A stretch of DNA of 64,000 nt from Paraburkholderia sp. Tr-20389. Lineage in GTDB: Bacteria > Pseudomonadota > Gammaproteobacteria > Burkholderiales > Burkholderiaceae. Positions 43,050-51,201 of this stretch are shown piece after piece. The stretch lies in NCBI RefSeq assembly GCF_017104565.1, contig NZ_JAAGPD010000042.1:38726-102725 (forward strand), given 5' to 3'. Position 1 is the first letter of the stretch. Each line of letters opens with the position of its first letter. The position numbers were made by a program, and so were the translations under genes. Under the pieces are notes generated by a model that was not told where the DNA came from, searched no databases, and was given only the letters and a program-made list of their open reading frames with translations.

Positions 43050-44684
43050 ATGGCTCGGATTTTCCCAACCGACTGGAACGACAAGCTCGTGAACGGCGCG
43101 GCGAAGCGCGAGATCGAAACGCTCGGCACTCTGCATCGCGGCTTGCCTGACACGTACGCTGTTTATCACGGCGTGCACTGGACGCAACTCAACAAAGGAT
43201 TTTCGATCTTCGGCGAAGCCGACTTCGTGGTCGTCAGCCCGACCGGCCGCGTGCTCGTGATCGAGCAGAAATCGGGTGCGCTCGAAGAGACACCCGACGG
43301 CCTCGTGAAGCTCTACGCGGGCAAGCGCAAGAGCGTGTCCTCGCAGATCGCGCGGACCATCGGCGGCATGCACAAGCGCTTTTCAGGCGCGTTCGGCGCG
43401 CAGAACTACAAGCTTGAAGAGATGTTGTATTGCCCGGACTATCGGGTGATGAATCCCTCGATAGCCGGCGTCAACCCGGAGCGGATCGTCGACGCGACGC
43501 GCAGCGATCAACTCGTGCAGATTGTCGAACGCATTCTTCCTGCCGACGAACCGGCGCAACCCTGCCGGGCGCGCCTCCATGCTTTTCTCGCCGACGAGCT
43601 TTCACTGATGCCGGATGTCCGGGCGATGATTGGTGAAGTCAACCGGCACGTAACGCGCGTGTCTGGTGGTCTTGCGACGTGGGTGCGGTCGATCGAATTC
43701 GAGCCGTTCAGGCTGCGAGTAATCGGTACGGCCGGCTCCGGCAAGACGCAGCTCGCAGTCCGCGTGCTCGATGATGCCGTCAAGGCGGGACAGCGCGCGC
43801 TTTACCTTTGTTTCAACCGCCCACTGGCCGATCATCTGCGGCATATCGCACCTGAAGGCGTGACCATACTCACGTATCACCAGCTCTGCCAGTGGGCAGC
43901 GGCACGCATAGGTCAGGTAGTCGACTTTGCCGACCAGCACGTATTCCGGACGCTCGAACACGCGTTGCTCGATGCGCAGTTCGACGAGGCTGAGTGTTTC
44001 GACACGGTGATCGTCGACGAAGGCCAAGACTTCCATCAAACATGGGTTGCGCCCGTAGAACGCCTGTTGCGCGAGAACGGCCGCTTCTGGTGGCTGGAAG
44101 ATCCGATGCAGAATCTGTACTTGCGAAGCAGTGTTGAACTGCCGGGGTGGGTCGCAGTGCGCGCCATGGCCAATCATCGCAGCCCGCATGACATCGTGCA
44201 GTTCATCGACATGCTGGCGGACGCGCCGATGAAGGTCGACGCGGCGGGACCGTTCACCCGCTCGGATGTCCGTACGATGACCTACGCCGGCGGCAACGCG
44301 ATGCAGGCCACCCGTGAAGCACTCGACGAAGCGATGGCGGCCGGCTTCTTGCCATCCGACATCGCGCTGCTGACATTCAGTGGGCGCGAGAAATCGCTAC
44401 TGGCCAGGTTCGACCAGCTTGGAAGCCATACGCTGCGCAGCTTTACGGGCGAATATGACGAGCGCGGCGCCCCACGCTATCGCGATGGCGAGATCATGAT
44501 GGAGAGCGTCTATCGCTTCAAAGGGCAAAGCGCTCCCTGCGTGATTCTGACGGAAGTCGATTTCGAACAGTTCGACGATACGGTGTTCCGACGCCTGTTC
44601 GTCGGTGCGACGCGCGCGACGATGAAACTGATCGTCGTGATGTCGGAGCGTGCGCAGACGCAACTGATCGAACGAATGTCATAG
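43050..44684 (+). CDS. NERD nuclease-domain plus UvrD-like SF1 helicase protein
   Basis: The protein has 544 residues. The N-terminal NERD domain (about 10-120) has the nuclease-like core GEADFVVVSPTGRVLVIEQK, with E56, D58, E72 and K74 as candidate catalytic residues. The SF1 helicase core follows, with Walker A GTAGSGKT (226-233), DEGQD (323-327) and C-terminal ESVYRFKGQSAPCVILTEV. Family members are found with DNA-processing and defence genes. It is co-directional with the short winged-helix gene and lies about 1.5 kb upstream of the Zorya-like operon. Confidence 0.85.
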   Translation: MARIFPTDWNDKLVNGAAKREIETLGTLHRGLPDTYAVYHGVHWTQLNKGFSIFGEADFVVVSPTGRVLVIEQKSGALEETPDGLVKLYAGKRKSVSSQIARTIGGMHKRFSGAFGAQNYKLEEMLYCPDYRVMNPSIAGVNPERIVDATRSDQLVQIVERILPADEPAQPCRARLHAFLADELSLMPDVRAMIGEVNRHVTRVSGGLATWVRSIEFEPFRLRVIGTAGSGKTQLAVRVLDDAVKAGQRALYLCFNRPLADHLRHIAPEGVTILTYHQLCQWAAARIGQVVDFADQHVFRTLEHALLDAQFDEAECFDTVIVDEGQDFHQTWVAPVERLLRENGRFWWLEDPMQNLYLRSSVELPGWVAVRAMANHRSPHDIVQFIDMLADAPMKVDAAGPFTRSDVRTMTYAGGNAMQATREALDEAMAAGFLPSDIALLTFSGREKSLLARFDQLGSHTLRSFTGEYDERGAPRYRDGEIMMESVYRFKGQSAPCVILTEVDFEQFDDTVFRRLFVGATRATMKLIVVMSERAQTQLIERMS

Positions 44685-44697
44685 CGCACGTCAATCC

Positions 44698-45216
44698 TCA
44701 TTGCGCATCCAGCTGCTGCGCGATCATGCGCAGCACCTCGCGCCTCACCACATGACGCGTCCCCTCGGGGCGCGTCGACGAGGCTGCAATCAATCGCCCT
44801 AGCCGCGCGAGCGCAGCCTGCGGCGACAACGTGCCCGAAAGCGCCCAGTGGCCTGAGCGTCTTTTCAGCAACTCATCCGGGCTGCCCGTAAACAGAACCA
44901 TTTCGTTGCGGCCCGCGGCATACGATGCCAGAACGGCCTGATTCGCCTGGATACTGTGCCAGCAAAACGCATCGTTCGCGCGGCGCGTGGGCTGGACCAG
45001 ATGCACGACGATGTCGGCATCCGTCTCACGCCTGAGGCGCGAAATCTTCCACGCAATTGAGCCGTCCAGATCGGGCAACTCGCCGATCCAGGACCGAACT
45101 TCCGTTTCATCGAATCCCCAAAGCCGCAACGCGATGCGAAGCGTATGCGCGTTGTCACGCGTATCGCGCCGCGCGATTATGATGTTCGTGCGAATCGGGT
45201 TCGTCGGCTTGGTCAT
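44698..45216 (-). CDS. Hypothetical protein beside the NERD-helicase gene
   Basis: The 172-residue protein starts MTKPTNPIRTNIIIARRDTR and contains LWGFDETEVRSWIGELPDLD, ADIVVHLVQPTRRANDAFCW and a C-terminal helical region. It has no signal peptide or membrane segment. I do not recognise the family. It converges with the helicase gene (13-nt gap). GGGAC palindromes lie in its presumed promoter at 45268 and 45314. A longer in-frame start at 45285 would read through the first of these. Confidence 0.6.
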   Translation of the reverse strand: MTKPTNPIRTNIIIARRDTRDNAHTLRIALRLWGFDETEVRSWIGELPDLDGSIAWKISRLRRETDADIVVHLVQPTRRANDAFCWHSIQANQAVLASYAAGRNEMVLFTGSPDELLKRRSGHWALSGTLSPQAALARLGRLIAASSTRPEGTRHVVRREVLRMIAQQLDAQ

Positions 45217-45267
45217 AGGTATCGGGCACTCCCAGTGATTGCGTGATCGAAATTGTGGGAGATCGTC

Positions 45268-45283
45268 GGGACAAATGCTGTCC
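45268..45283. promoter_or_regulatory. GGGAC-N7-GTCC inverted repeat, site 3
   Basis: GGGACAAATGCTGTCC has the same half-sites and 7-bp spacer as sites 1, 2 and 4. It lies 51 nt upstream of the 44698-45216 gene (minus strand). Confidence 0.5.
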
Positions 45284-45313
45284 ATATTCCCTGTCGAGAT
45301 CTGTAATCGTGTC

Positions 45314-45330
45314 GGGACGCGAATTGTCCG
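45314..45330. promoter_or_regulatory. GGGAC-N7-GTCC inverted repeat, site 4
   Basis: GGGACGCGAATTGTCCG is identical to site 1 over its first 16 bases. It lies 46 bp from site 3, so the two could be bound together at the promoter of the minus-strand gene. Confidence 0.5.
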
Positions 45331-46173
45331 GATGGGTTTTTATGTTCCGCACGGGCCTACCAACGTGTCGCTACATCAAACGATCAATGGAGGCATGTTT
45401 TGTCCAGACGAGTGCACAGAGTGCCGTCTCGTCGTTCGAGAGCAGTGAAAAAGCAACAGGAGATAAAACGAGAATACATCGACACATGAGTTTCAAGCGC
45501 TTTAAAAACACCATTGTTTCCACGTATCGAATCACGACGTCGCGATTCTTTTGCTGATCGTCATCGGCGTAATGTCGTATCGTTTTTTATGGCCGTCTAT
45601 GCCGTCAACTGAAACTTGGCGGTGCCTATCGTGTTGTCGCCGATACAGGAAAAGCGCTTGCGTATCGGCCTCAAGTGTCAGCGCTCGAGGCCGCGATTGT
45701 TGAAGAATCGCTGCGAACTCGCGAGATCGACCGAGACGTGCCCCGTCATTTCCCAACAAACGGCCGACACGCCGGCATATCGCGCCGTCTCAATGTGCAG
45801 TCGGCAATGAATGCAGTTACGGACTCGCACATCAGTGAGATCGCAAGATGGAGGGCAACCTCACGACGGTTACGAACCTGAACTGAGTATGCCCGTTAAT
45901 GCTCACCCCCAGAACAATGCGGCGCTCGCCGCGCAATCGTTTGCTATTGCTTGCATGACAGAAAATCCGGACGGCTTTGGCAATTGCGTCTAATTTGCAT
46001 CCAATCCTCCCTAGTCCATTCGAAATGATTTTTAAGCGGACCCTAAATATATCGAAGCTTAGACCGATATCACGAAGGTAGAACCAATCTGGCGGGTTTC
46101 AAGTCTGTCTTTAAGCCGGGTCAAGGCTTGTGATACAGACGTCGCCTGACAACAAACAATCCAGATATCGGAA

Positions 46174-47091
46174 ATGAGAGAACTTTCAGGGCATGACGAC
46201 TCCGCAAGCCGGTCGTCGTTTGAATTGCGCACTCCGCGCATCACGTTGGACCAGGACGTGGTGCTCGCTCCCGAAACGCGTCGCATGTTCGAAGAAGCCA
46301 TCGGCGCGATGCGCTATCACAAGACCATTTACGCCGATTGGGGCTTCGGGGCAGTGGACCCAATGGGCCGCAATATGGTCCTTAACTTCTATGGTCCGCC
46401 CGGAACAGGCAAGACGCTCGCCGCCGAAGCACTCGCGGGGACGCTCGGGCGTCAGTATCTGCACATTGGCATCTCCGAACTCGAAAGCAAATACGTCGGA
46501 GATACTGCCAGAAACATCACGCTTGCATTCAAGGAAGCAGCCGCCGAGGGAGCCGTGCTGTTCTTCGACGAAGCGGACACGCTGCTTGGCGCACGTCTTT
46601 CCTCTGTCACGCAAGGCATCGACAACGAGATCAACGCGATGCGCTCGACGCTTCTCGTCGAACTGGAACGCTTTGACGGGATTGTCGTGTTCGCCACCAA
46701 CTTTGCGAAGAACTACGACTCTGCGTTTGTGAGCCGTATCCGCTATCACATCGAGTTCAGACTGCCCGACCTCGAAGGTCGCAAGCAGTTGTGGGAGCGC
46801 TTTCTCGTGCGAGGCGTCCCGCTTGCCGAAGAGCGGTCGCTTGTGATCGATCGATGTGCTGCCGCATCCGATGGACTGAGTGGCCGTGAGATACGCACCG
46901 TTTTGCGCACCGCTTTTCCGCGCGCCATTGTGAGCAAACCAGCAGAGCCGTGCGTGCATTGGGAACACATCGAGACGGCGATCGGCGACGTGCGCGCAGC
47001 GCATCGCAATGTCGGAAAACAACGGCAGAAGGCCTACGGCACCGATATTGGAGTCGATGCAGGCATGCAATTGCTCGGCCTTTCTGCGTGA
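46174..47091 (+). CDS. AAA+ ATPase (classic-clade, Vps4/FtsH-like), first gene of a Zorya-like operon
   Basis: The 305-residue protein has a single AAA+ module: Walker A GPPGTGKT (74-81), pore-loop-like ESKYVGD (104-110), Walker B LFFDEAD (129-135), sensor/second region FATNFAKNYDSAFVSRIR with arginine fingers R188 and R190, and a C-terminal lid (about 205-285). There is no transmembrane segment or protease domain, so it is probably a soluble ring remodeller. It precedes three genes with tight spacing. It is not a component I know from described Zorya systems. Confidence 0.85.
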   Translation: MRELSGHDDSASRSSFELRTPRITLDQDVVLAPETRRMFEEAIGAMRYHKTIYADWGFGAVDPMGRNMVLNFYGPPGTGKTLAAEALAGTLGRQYLHIGISELESKYVGDTARNITLAFKEAAAEGAVLFFDEADTLLGARLSSVTQGIDNEINAMRSTLLVELERFDGIVVFATNFAKNYDSAFVSRIRYHIEFRLPDLEGRKQLWERFLVRGVPLAEERSLVIDRCAAASDGLSGREIRTVLRTAFPRAIVSKPAEPCVHWEHIETAIGDVRAAHRNVGKQRQKAYGTDIGVDAGMQLLGLSA

Positions 47092-47128
47092 AGCCACCAT
47101 TTTTTATTGACAGTCACGGGGAGATACA

Positions 47129-48418
47129 GTGGGATTTTTCGACGGGTTAAAGAGCGCGTGGAGTACTGTTCGTAGTGTCGCTAGCTCGGTCATCGAGACG
47201 GCGAAAGACGTTGCTGGCCGTGTAATTGGATGGATGGCGGAGGAAGCGGAACAGTTCGTCGGCGACGTCAAACAGATGTGGCAAACGGTGAAGCCTTTTG
47301 TCGAGCATATACGAACAGGCTTGAGAGCCGCAGCGGGCATTGCACCGTTTCCCTGGTTGAAGGGCGCGCTAACCGCGCTAGATGCAGGCTTGGGCGCACT
47401 CACCGCGTTCGAAAATTCCCCGATCGCCAAGAAGGTGGAGGAGGCAATCAAGTGGGCAATCGAGCTGGCAAAGCGTTGGCATAAGCCCGTGCGCGGCGAG
47501 GTGCAGGCAAGCGGTCAAGAAGCAAGCACGCTTTCCGATGAAGAACTCGTAGTTGCAAAACGCCATCAGCAGACGTTCCGATTCGCCGAACGCGAAGTCG
47601 TGTCCGACTCGTTGCGACACGAACTGGGGTTGGCATCGGCGATCAACGACTTTGAAATTGCGTCCATCGATGTGACAAAGGCAATCGATGCGGCGCCCGC
47701 CGACTTCGAACACTATCTTCGTCTGCGCGCAACGCAAAAGCTTCTGACAATGGCGGAGAAGAAATTCCGTTCGGCCGGCACAGTGGATGATCTGAGCGCC
47801 GACGATCTGTTTCTGGTGCGTATCGCTTCCGATCTGGTCAAGGCGAAACCCGAATTGTCGATAGAGACCGCGTTGCGGCTGGACCGTTTGTTGACGGATC
47901 GCTACGGCAAGAAGCTGACGCCGTTCGTCTTCGAGGAACTGATTGCCGCGTGGGCCAAACGTGGTGAAGTACTCGGCCAGCAATGGAACGAAGCGAACCG
48001 CACCTATGCAAAGGATAAAATTCTGCTGAAGCGTTTGACGCTTGCCAAGGAAATCCAGGAGGAGCTTTCGGAAGAAGAGACGCTCGAGCTTTCGAAACTC
48101 GAGAAGGAAGTGCCCGCGAAAAAGACGGCGCTGGATCAACTGGCCACCCGACAACTCGACACCGAGCGCTATGCCGGCGCAGCCGAAGGCTTCCTGCAAT
48201 TGCTCGAAAAAACACCTGAACAGATCGAAGCAGAAGATCGCAGCTATCTGATCGATGAAGGCGCGAACGTCGGAAAGATACTGATCGATTGTGCGCAAAA
48301 CGAGATTCCGTTCGACAAACTGAGCGCCGATAACCAGGCACTCGTCAACGACTACGCGAACATCTTCAAGAACGAATCGAAGCAACGTACTGAAGTCATC
48401 CTGAAGGCGGCAGCATGA
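47129..48418 (+). CDS. Unrecognised all-helical protein of the Zorya-like operon
   Basis: The protein has 429 residues from GTG 47129, with GGGGAG 6-7 nt upstream. The N-terminal ~115 residues are a series of amphipathic helices (MGFFDGLKSAWSTVRSVASS, WMAEEAEQFVGDVKQMWQTV) with a glycine/alanine-rich hydrophobic patch near 65-90. That patch is suited to membrane binding or insertion, although no typical signal or TM helix is present. The remainder (about 125-429) is charged and helical, with a coiled-coil-like stretch around 300-345. The stop overlaps the zorA-like start (ATGA). Family not recognised; an effector or adaptor role is an inference. Confidence 0.75.
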   Translation: MGFFDGLKSAWSTVRSVASSVIETAKDVAGRVIGWMAEEAEQFVGDVKQMWQTVKPFVEHIRTGLRAAAGIAPFPWLKGALTALDAGLGALTAFENSPIAKKVEEAIKWAIELAKRWHKPVRGEVQASGQEASTLSDEELVVAKRHQQTFRFAEREVVSDSLRHELGLASAINDFEIASIDVTKAIDAAPADFEHYLRLRATQKLLTMAEKKFRSAGTVDDLSADDLFLVRIASDLVKAKPELSIETALRLDRLLTDRYGKKLTPFVFEELIAAWAKRGEVLGQQWNEANRTYAKDKILLKRLTLAKEIQEELSEEETLELSKLEKEVPAKKTALDQLATRQLDTERYAGAAEGFLQLLEKTPEQIEAEDRSYLIDEGANVGKILIDCAQNEIPFDKLSADNQALVNDYANIFKNESKQRTEVILKAAA

Positions 48419-49884
48419 ACCCACGCGAAGTACTGGACTTTCTGCTTCCTCAGGCGAACGATCCGCTCCAGCTGATTTTTCTTTCGATCATCCTGCTGCT
48501 GATCTTGTGCACGATGGTCAGCGCGCATATCACGGCCAATCCGAAATCGTGGGAGCACAAGTGGAACCGCGGAACGCCCGACGACAGCAGCGATGACCTC
48601 GATATCGAGCATGGCAGCGTCACCGACCTCTGGCAAGCCGTCGCCACGACACCCGAGAAACTGGCCGACATCATGCCGGGCATGCTGCTGGTCATCGGGC
48701 TACTGGGCACGTTTCTGGGCTTAGGTCTCGCGCTTAATCACGCGTCCCATATTTTGGGCCAGCCGGACGCGCTGACGGCAAATGGTGCGGCCGATAGCAT
48801 GCGCGATCTGGTCGGCCTGCTTCAAGGTCTCGGGACCAAGTTCAAGACGTCGACGTGGGGTATTTCCGGGTTTGTGCTGCTCAAGTTCTGGAGCGAGATC
48901 ACCCGTTTTGCGGAGAAGCGTCTTGCCTGGGTGATCGGCAAGGTCAAGATCGAGCTTGAACAGCGCAAGCAGGAAGAAGCGGTTGCAACTGCAGCAAAGC
49001 AAAAGGCGTTGTTCGATGAGATCAAGGGCGCGGCGAACGGCATCGTGAATGGCTTCGCTGAGCAGATCGCGCGCATGGCCGCACACGACGATGAACTGCA
49101 TCAAGGCACGCAGACCCGTCTAGATGAACATTTTCGTCTGGTTCGTGAAGATCTCGGACAGGTGCAGGCTGCGAGCCGCGAAACTAACGCAGCGATGACG
49201 CAATTCACGTCGGGCGTGAAGACGGTCGTCGATGACATGGGCGATGCCGCGGCACGCATGGCGTCAGGCGCCGACAAAGTGGGCCGCGCAGCAGAGCAAT
49301 TGACCGGTTCAGTGGATGCGTTCAGCGCGCAGTTCAAGGACGTGCTTGACAGCGTGCGCAAGGATCTGGGCACGGCGATCAAGGACATGAGCACTCAGGC
49401 GTCGGAGACACTTGGGCGCGGAAGCCAGCAACTGGAGAGCGCGACCAGGGAAATTGCATCTTCGCTCAACGTGCTTTCGAGTGATGTGAAGGAAACGCTG
49501 ACGGCGGTGAAGGAGTCGATCGATAAATCGCTCAAAATGCAAACAGCGGCTTCCCAGACGTTCACTGTGTCGAGCGACGCATTGAACGAGACCATTGTCG
49601 AAATCAAGGAGCAATTCGACAAACTCGGTTCGAATATTTCCAGTGGACTGCAAGCCGTTTCGGGCGCCGGCCAGCATATGCGTTCGATCGGAAAAAGCCT
49701 GGGAGACGTTATCGCACCGCTGACCGCGATTTCAATCGAGCAGAAGGCATTGTTCGAACCGCTTGGCTCACTGCCGGCACAACAGCAGGCGATCCTGCGC
49801 GTACTTGGGGAAGTGCGCGACAATCTCGCGTCCACGTCCGCAGCGAAAATGGCCGCGAACGATGAAATCGTCCAGCCTGGCTAA
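48415..49884 (+). CDS. zorA: ZorA-like MotA/TolQ/ExbB proton-channel subunit with long cytoplasmic tail
   Basis: The 489-residue protein has hydrophobic helices at about 17-40, 85-108 and 145-162. The ExbB/MotA-type motif PGMLLVIGLLGTFLGLGLAL comes before GLGTKFKTSTWGISGF. Residues 165-489 form a long helical, coiled-coil-like tail rich in Ala, Thr, Ser and Asp. This is the architecture of ZorA, whose tail transmits a signal from a peptidoglycan-anchored motor into the cytoplasm during phage attack. Translationally coupled to the preceding gene and 9 nt from the zorB-like gene. Confidence 0.82.
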   Translation: MNPREVLDFLLPQANDPLQLIFLSIILLLILCTMVSAHITANPKSWEHKWNRGTPDDSSDDLDIEHGSVTDLWQAVATTPEKLADIMPGMLLVIGLLGTFLGLGLALNHASHILGQPDALTANGAADSMRDLVGLLQGLGTKFKTSTWGISGFVLLKFWSEITRFAEKRLAWVIGKVKIELEQRKQEEAVATAAKQKALFDEIKGAANGIVNGFAEQIARMAAHDDELHQGTQTRLDEHFRLVREDLGQVQAASRETNAAMTQFTSGVKTVVDDMGDAAARMASGADKVGRAAEQLTGSVDAFSAQFKDVLDSVRKDLGTAIKDMSTQASETLGRGSQQLESATREIASSLNVLSSDVKETLTAVKESIDKSLKMQTAASQTFTVSSDALNETIVEIKEQFDKLGSNISSGLQAVSGAGQHMRSIGKSLGDVIAPLTAISIEQKALFEPLGSLPAQQQAILRVLGEVRDNLASTSAAKMAANDEIVQPG

Positions 49885-49893
49885 GCGCGCGCC

Positions 49894-50532
49894 ATGAAAG
49901 AAAAACCTAGCGAATGGATCGCCATTTCCGACCTCATGGCGGGTGTGATGGCCGTGGTGATGCTCATGTTGGTGGTCGCTGTCGTGCAGAAGAGCACGAG
50001 CGAGGCGCGTTATCGGGAAGAGTTGGCCAATGCGAAATCGAGCAAAGGCGACCCACTTGCAAAGATGATGCAGTCGCTCAGCGCGAAAGTCGGTACGGGA
50101 GACGCTGCCGGGTTGATGGCGCTCGACCGGAATACCAACCGGCTGACGCTGCGAGACGGTGTGTTCGAACGAGGCAGCGCGTGCCTGACGCCCGATGCGC
50201 GTGCCGCCGTTGAAGCCGTACAGAGCCAGTTGGCGCACTTCGTGGTCGATAATCCGCACGCACGCATTCTCGTCGAAGGCTACACCGACAATTTGCCGGT
50301 CAACCGACCGGTCATCGACTATCAGCGGTTTTGCACCGTCTATGACGACAATTTCACGTTGTCGGCCGCGCGTGCGCGCGAAGCGCGCCGCGCGCTGATC
50401 GGAACCATCGATGAAGTGGCCGCGAGGCGCATCGTCGTAGCAGGCTATGGCGAATCGCGCCCGCTACAAGGACTGGACCCCGCCGATCCGAAGAACCGGC
50501 GCGTCGAGGTGCAGTTTCTGGTGGATCAATAG
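49894..50532 (+). CDS. zorB: ZorB-like MotB/OmpA-domain subunit
   Basis: The 212-residue protein has a short cytoplasmic N-terminus, one transmembrane helix (SDLMAGVMAVVMLMLVVAVV) carrying D13 at its start as the likely proton-conducting aspartate, a periplasmic linker, and an OmpA-like peptidoglycan-binding domain (ILVEGYTDNLPVNRP, LSAARAREARRAL, VVAGYGESRPLQG, NRRVEVQFL). In Zorya and flagellar motors this subunit anchors the ion-driven channel to the cell wall. It is the last gene of the operon. Confidence 0.85.
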   Translation: MKEKPSEWIAISDLMAGVMAVVMLMLVVAVVQKSTSEARYREELANAKSSKGDPLAKMMQSLSAKVGTGDAAGLMALDRNTNRLTLRDGVFERGSACLTPDARAAVEAVQSQLAHFVVDNPHARILVEGYTDNLPVNRPVIDYQRFCTVYDDNFTLSAARAREARRALIGTIDEVAARRIVVAGYGESRPLQGLDPADPKNRRVEVQFLVDQ

Positions 50533-50658
50533 ACCCACTCCGTAAGTGCCCATGGATGGTTTGCGTAGGGCGTTCCAGTCCTACGCGACATCCAGCGTGA
50601 ACGGCAACGAAACCCGATCTGGATAAATCGTACTTGACAGGCAATTCCCCAGCCGCAA

Positions 50659-50820
50659 TTACGCGAAATCTTTCCGACCGCGTTCAAACGGCGACTGGTC
50701 GAACGATCGCCTGAGCCGGGCGCATCGGTGGCGTTGATCACGCGTAGCAACGATACCAATGCAAACCTGTTGTTCGGATGGCGACGGCTATGCCCGCGCC
50801 AGACATCGGGGACGTCGTGA
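50659..50820 (+). pseudogene. IS66-type transposase orfA (tnpA) remnant
   Basis: The frame reads REIFPTAFKRRLVERSPEPG, then ASVALITRSNDTNANLLFGW and RRL. This is the helix-turn-helix start of the small IS66 accessory protein. It lacks an initiator context, stops at 50820 and has no intact downstream tnpB/tnpC. It marks old insertion-sequence activity at the right end of the Zorya-like region. Confidence 0.7.
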
Positions 50821-51024
50821 CCGTTGGCGGACCGGTGCCGCTCTCGTCAGCTATTTCGACGGCGCATTGAGCGGCGAGCGACCCTTCCGGAATCGACTAT
50901 GGCGCCGAACTTTGTGACAGGACTGGTTCGTAACGTCAACTAGACGGCGCGTTGTTCTGCGTCCGTTCGATCTGTAGCACAGAATGTCCGGAGGTTTGCT
51001 CGCCGTCGTTCTGCCCAAGTGGAC

Positions 51025-51201
51025 TCAATGACAGCCGATCGCGCACGCTATGGTCGATACGGCGCCTATGACACCAACGCCGACTCCCAGCCCAAACGTT
51101 TCAAGGGTCGTCGCACATCCTTGGAGAAGGCAAGCAGAAGCAAGCGTGCCTGCAATTAGTACGCGGCGCAAGGTGATGTGCGCCAGGGCGGGACGAAACA
51201 T
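51025..51201 (-). CDS. Small predicted lipoprotein
   Basis: The 58-residue protein starts MFRPALAHITLRRVLIAGTL and has a lipobox L-L-Q-G-C with the lipidation cysteine near residue 29. It ends in a Gly/Val-rich hydrophobic stretch with more cysteines (GVGVGVIGAVSTIACAIGCH). AAGGA lies 7-8 nt before ATG 51201. It is short, but the signal peptide, lipobox and ribosome site together support a real gene. Function unknown. Confidence 0.6.
   Translation of the reverse strand: MFRPALAHITLRRVLIAGTLASACLLQGCATTLETFGLGVGVGVIGAVSTIACAIGCH

Larger units (their letters stand above)
45217..46173. other. 957-bp gene-poor stretch upstream of the Zorya-like operon
   Basis: Only short, low-quality frames are present on both strands, and base composition is more AT-rich than in flanking genes. 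Around 45560-45800 several frames look like mixed fragments, possibly a decayed gene. Two GGGAC-type palindromes lie at its left end. The promoter of the AAA+/ZorAB operon must lie at the right end. Confidence 0.55.

Noticed and set aside
45239-45557. Two overlapping plus-strand frames (69 and 104 codons)
   Set aside because: They overlap the GGGAC palindromes, have no ribosome site and no protein-like composition.
46174-47091. The AAA+ protein as an FtsH-type protease
   Set aside because: There is no transmembrane anchor and no HExxH metalloprotease domain after the AAA+ module.
46174-50532. Assignment to a standard Zorya type I, II or III system
   Set aside because: I see no ZorC, ZorD (SNF2-type helicase) or ZorE (HNH-type) gene next to ZorAB. 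The upstream helicase is a NERD-SF1 protein separated by a 1.5-kb interval with an opposite-strand gene, so I did not call it ZorD. ZorF/ZorG identity of the other two genes could not be tested without a search.
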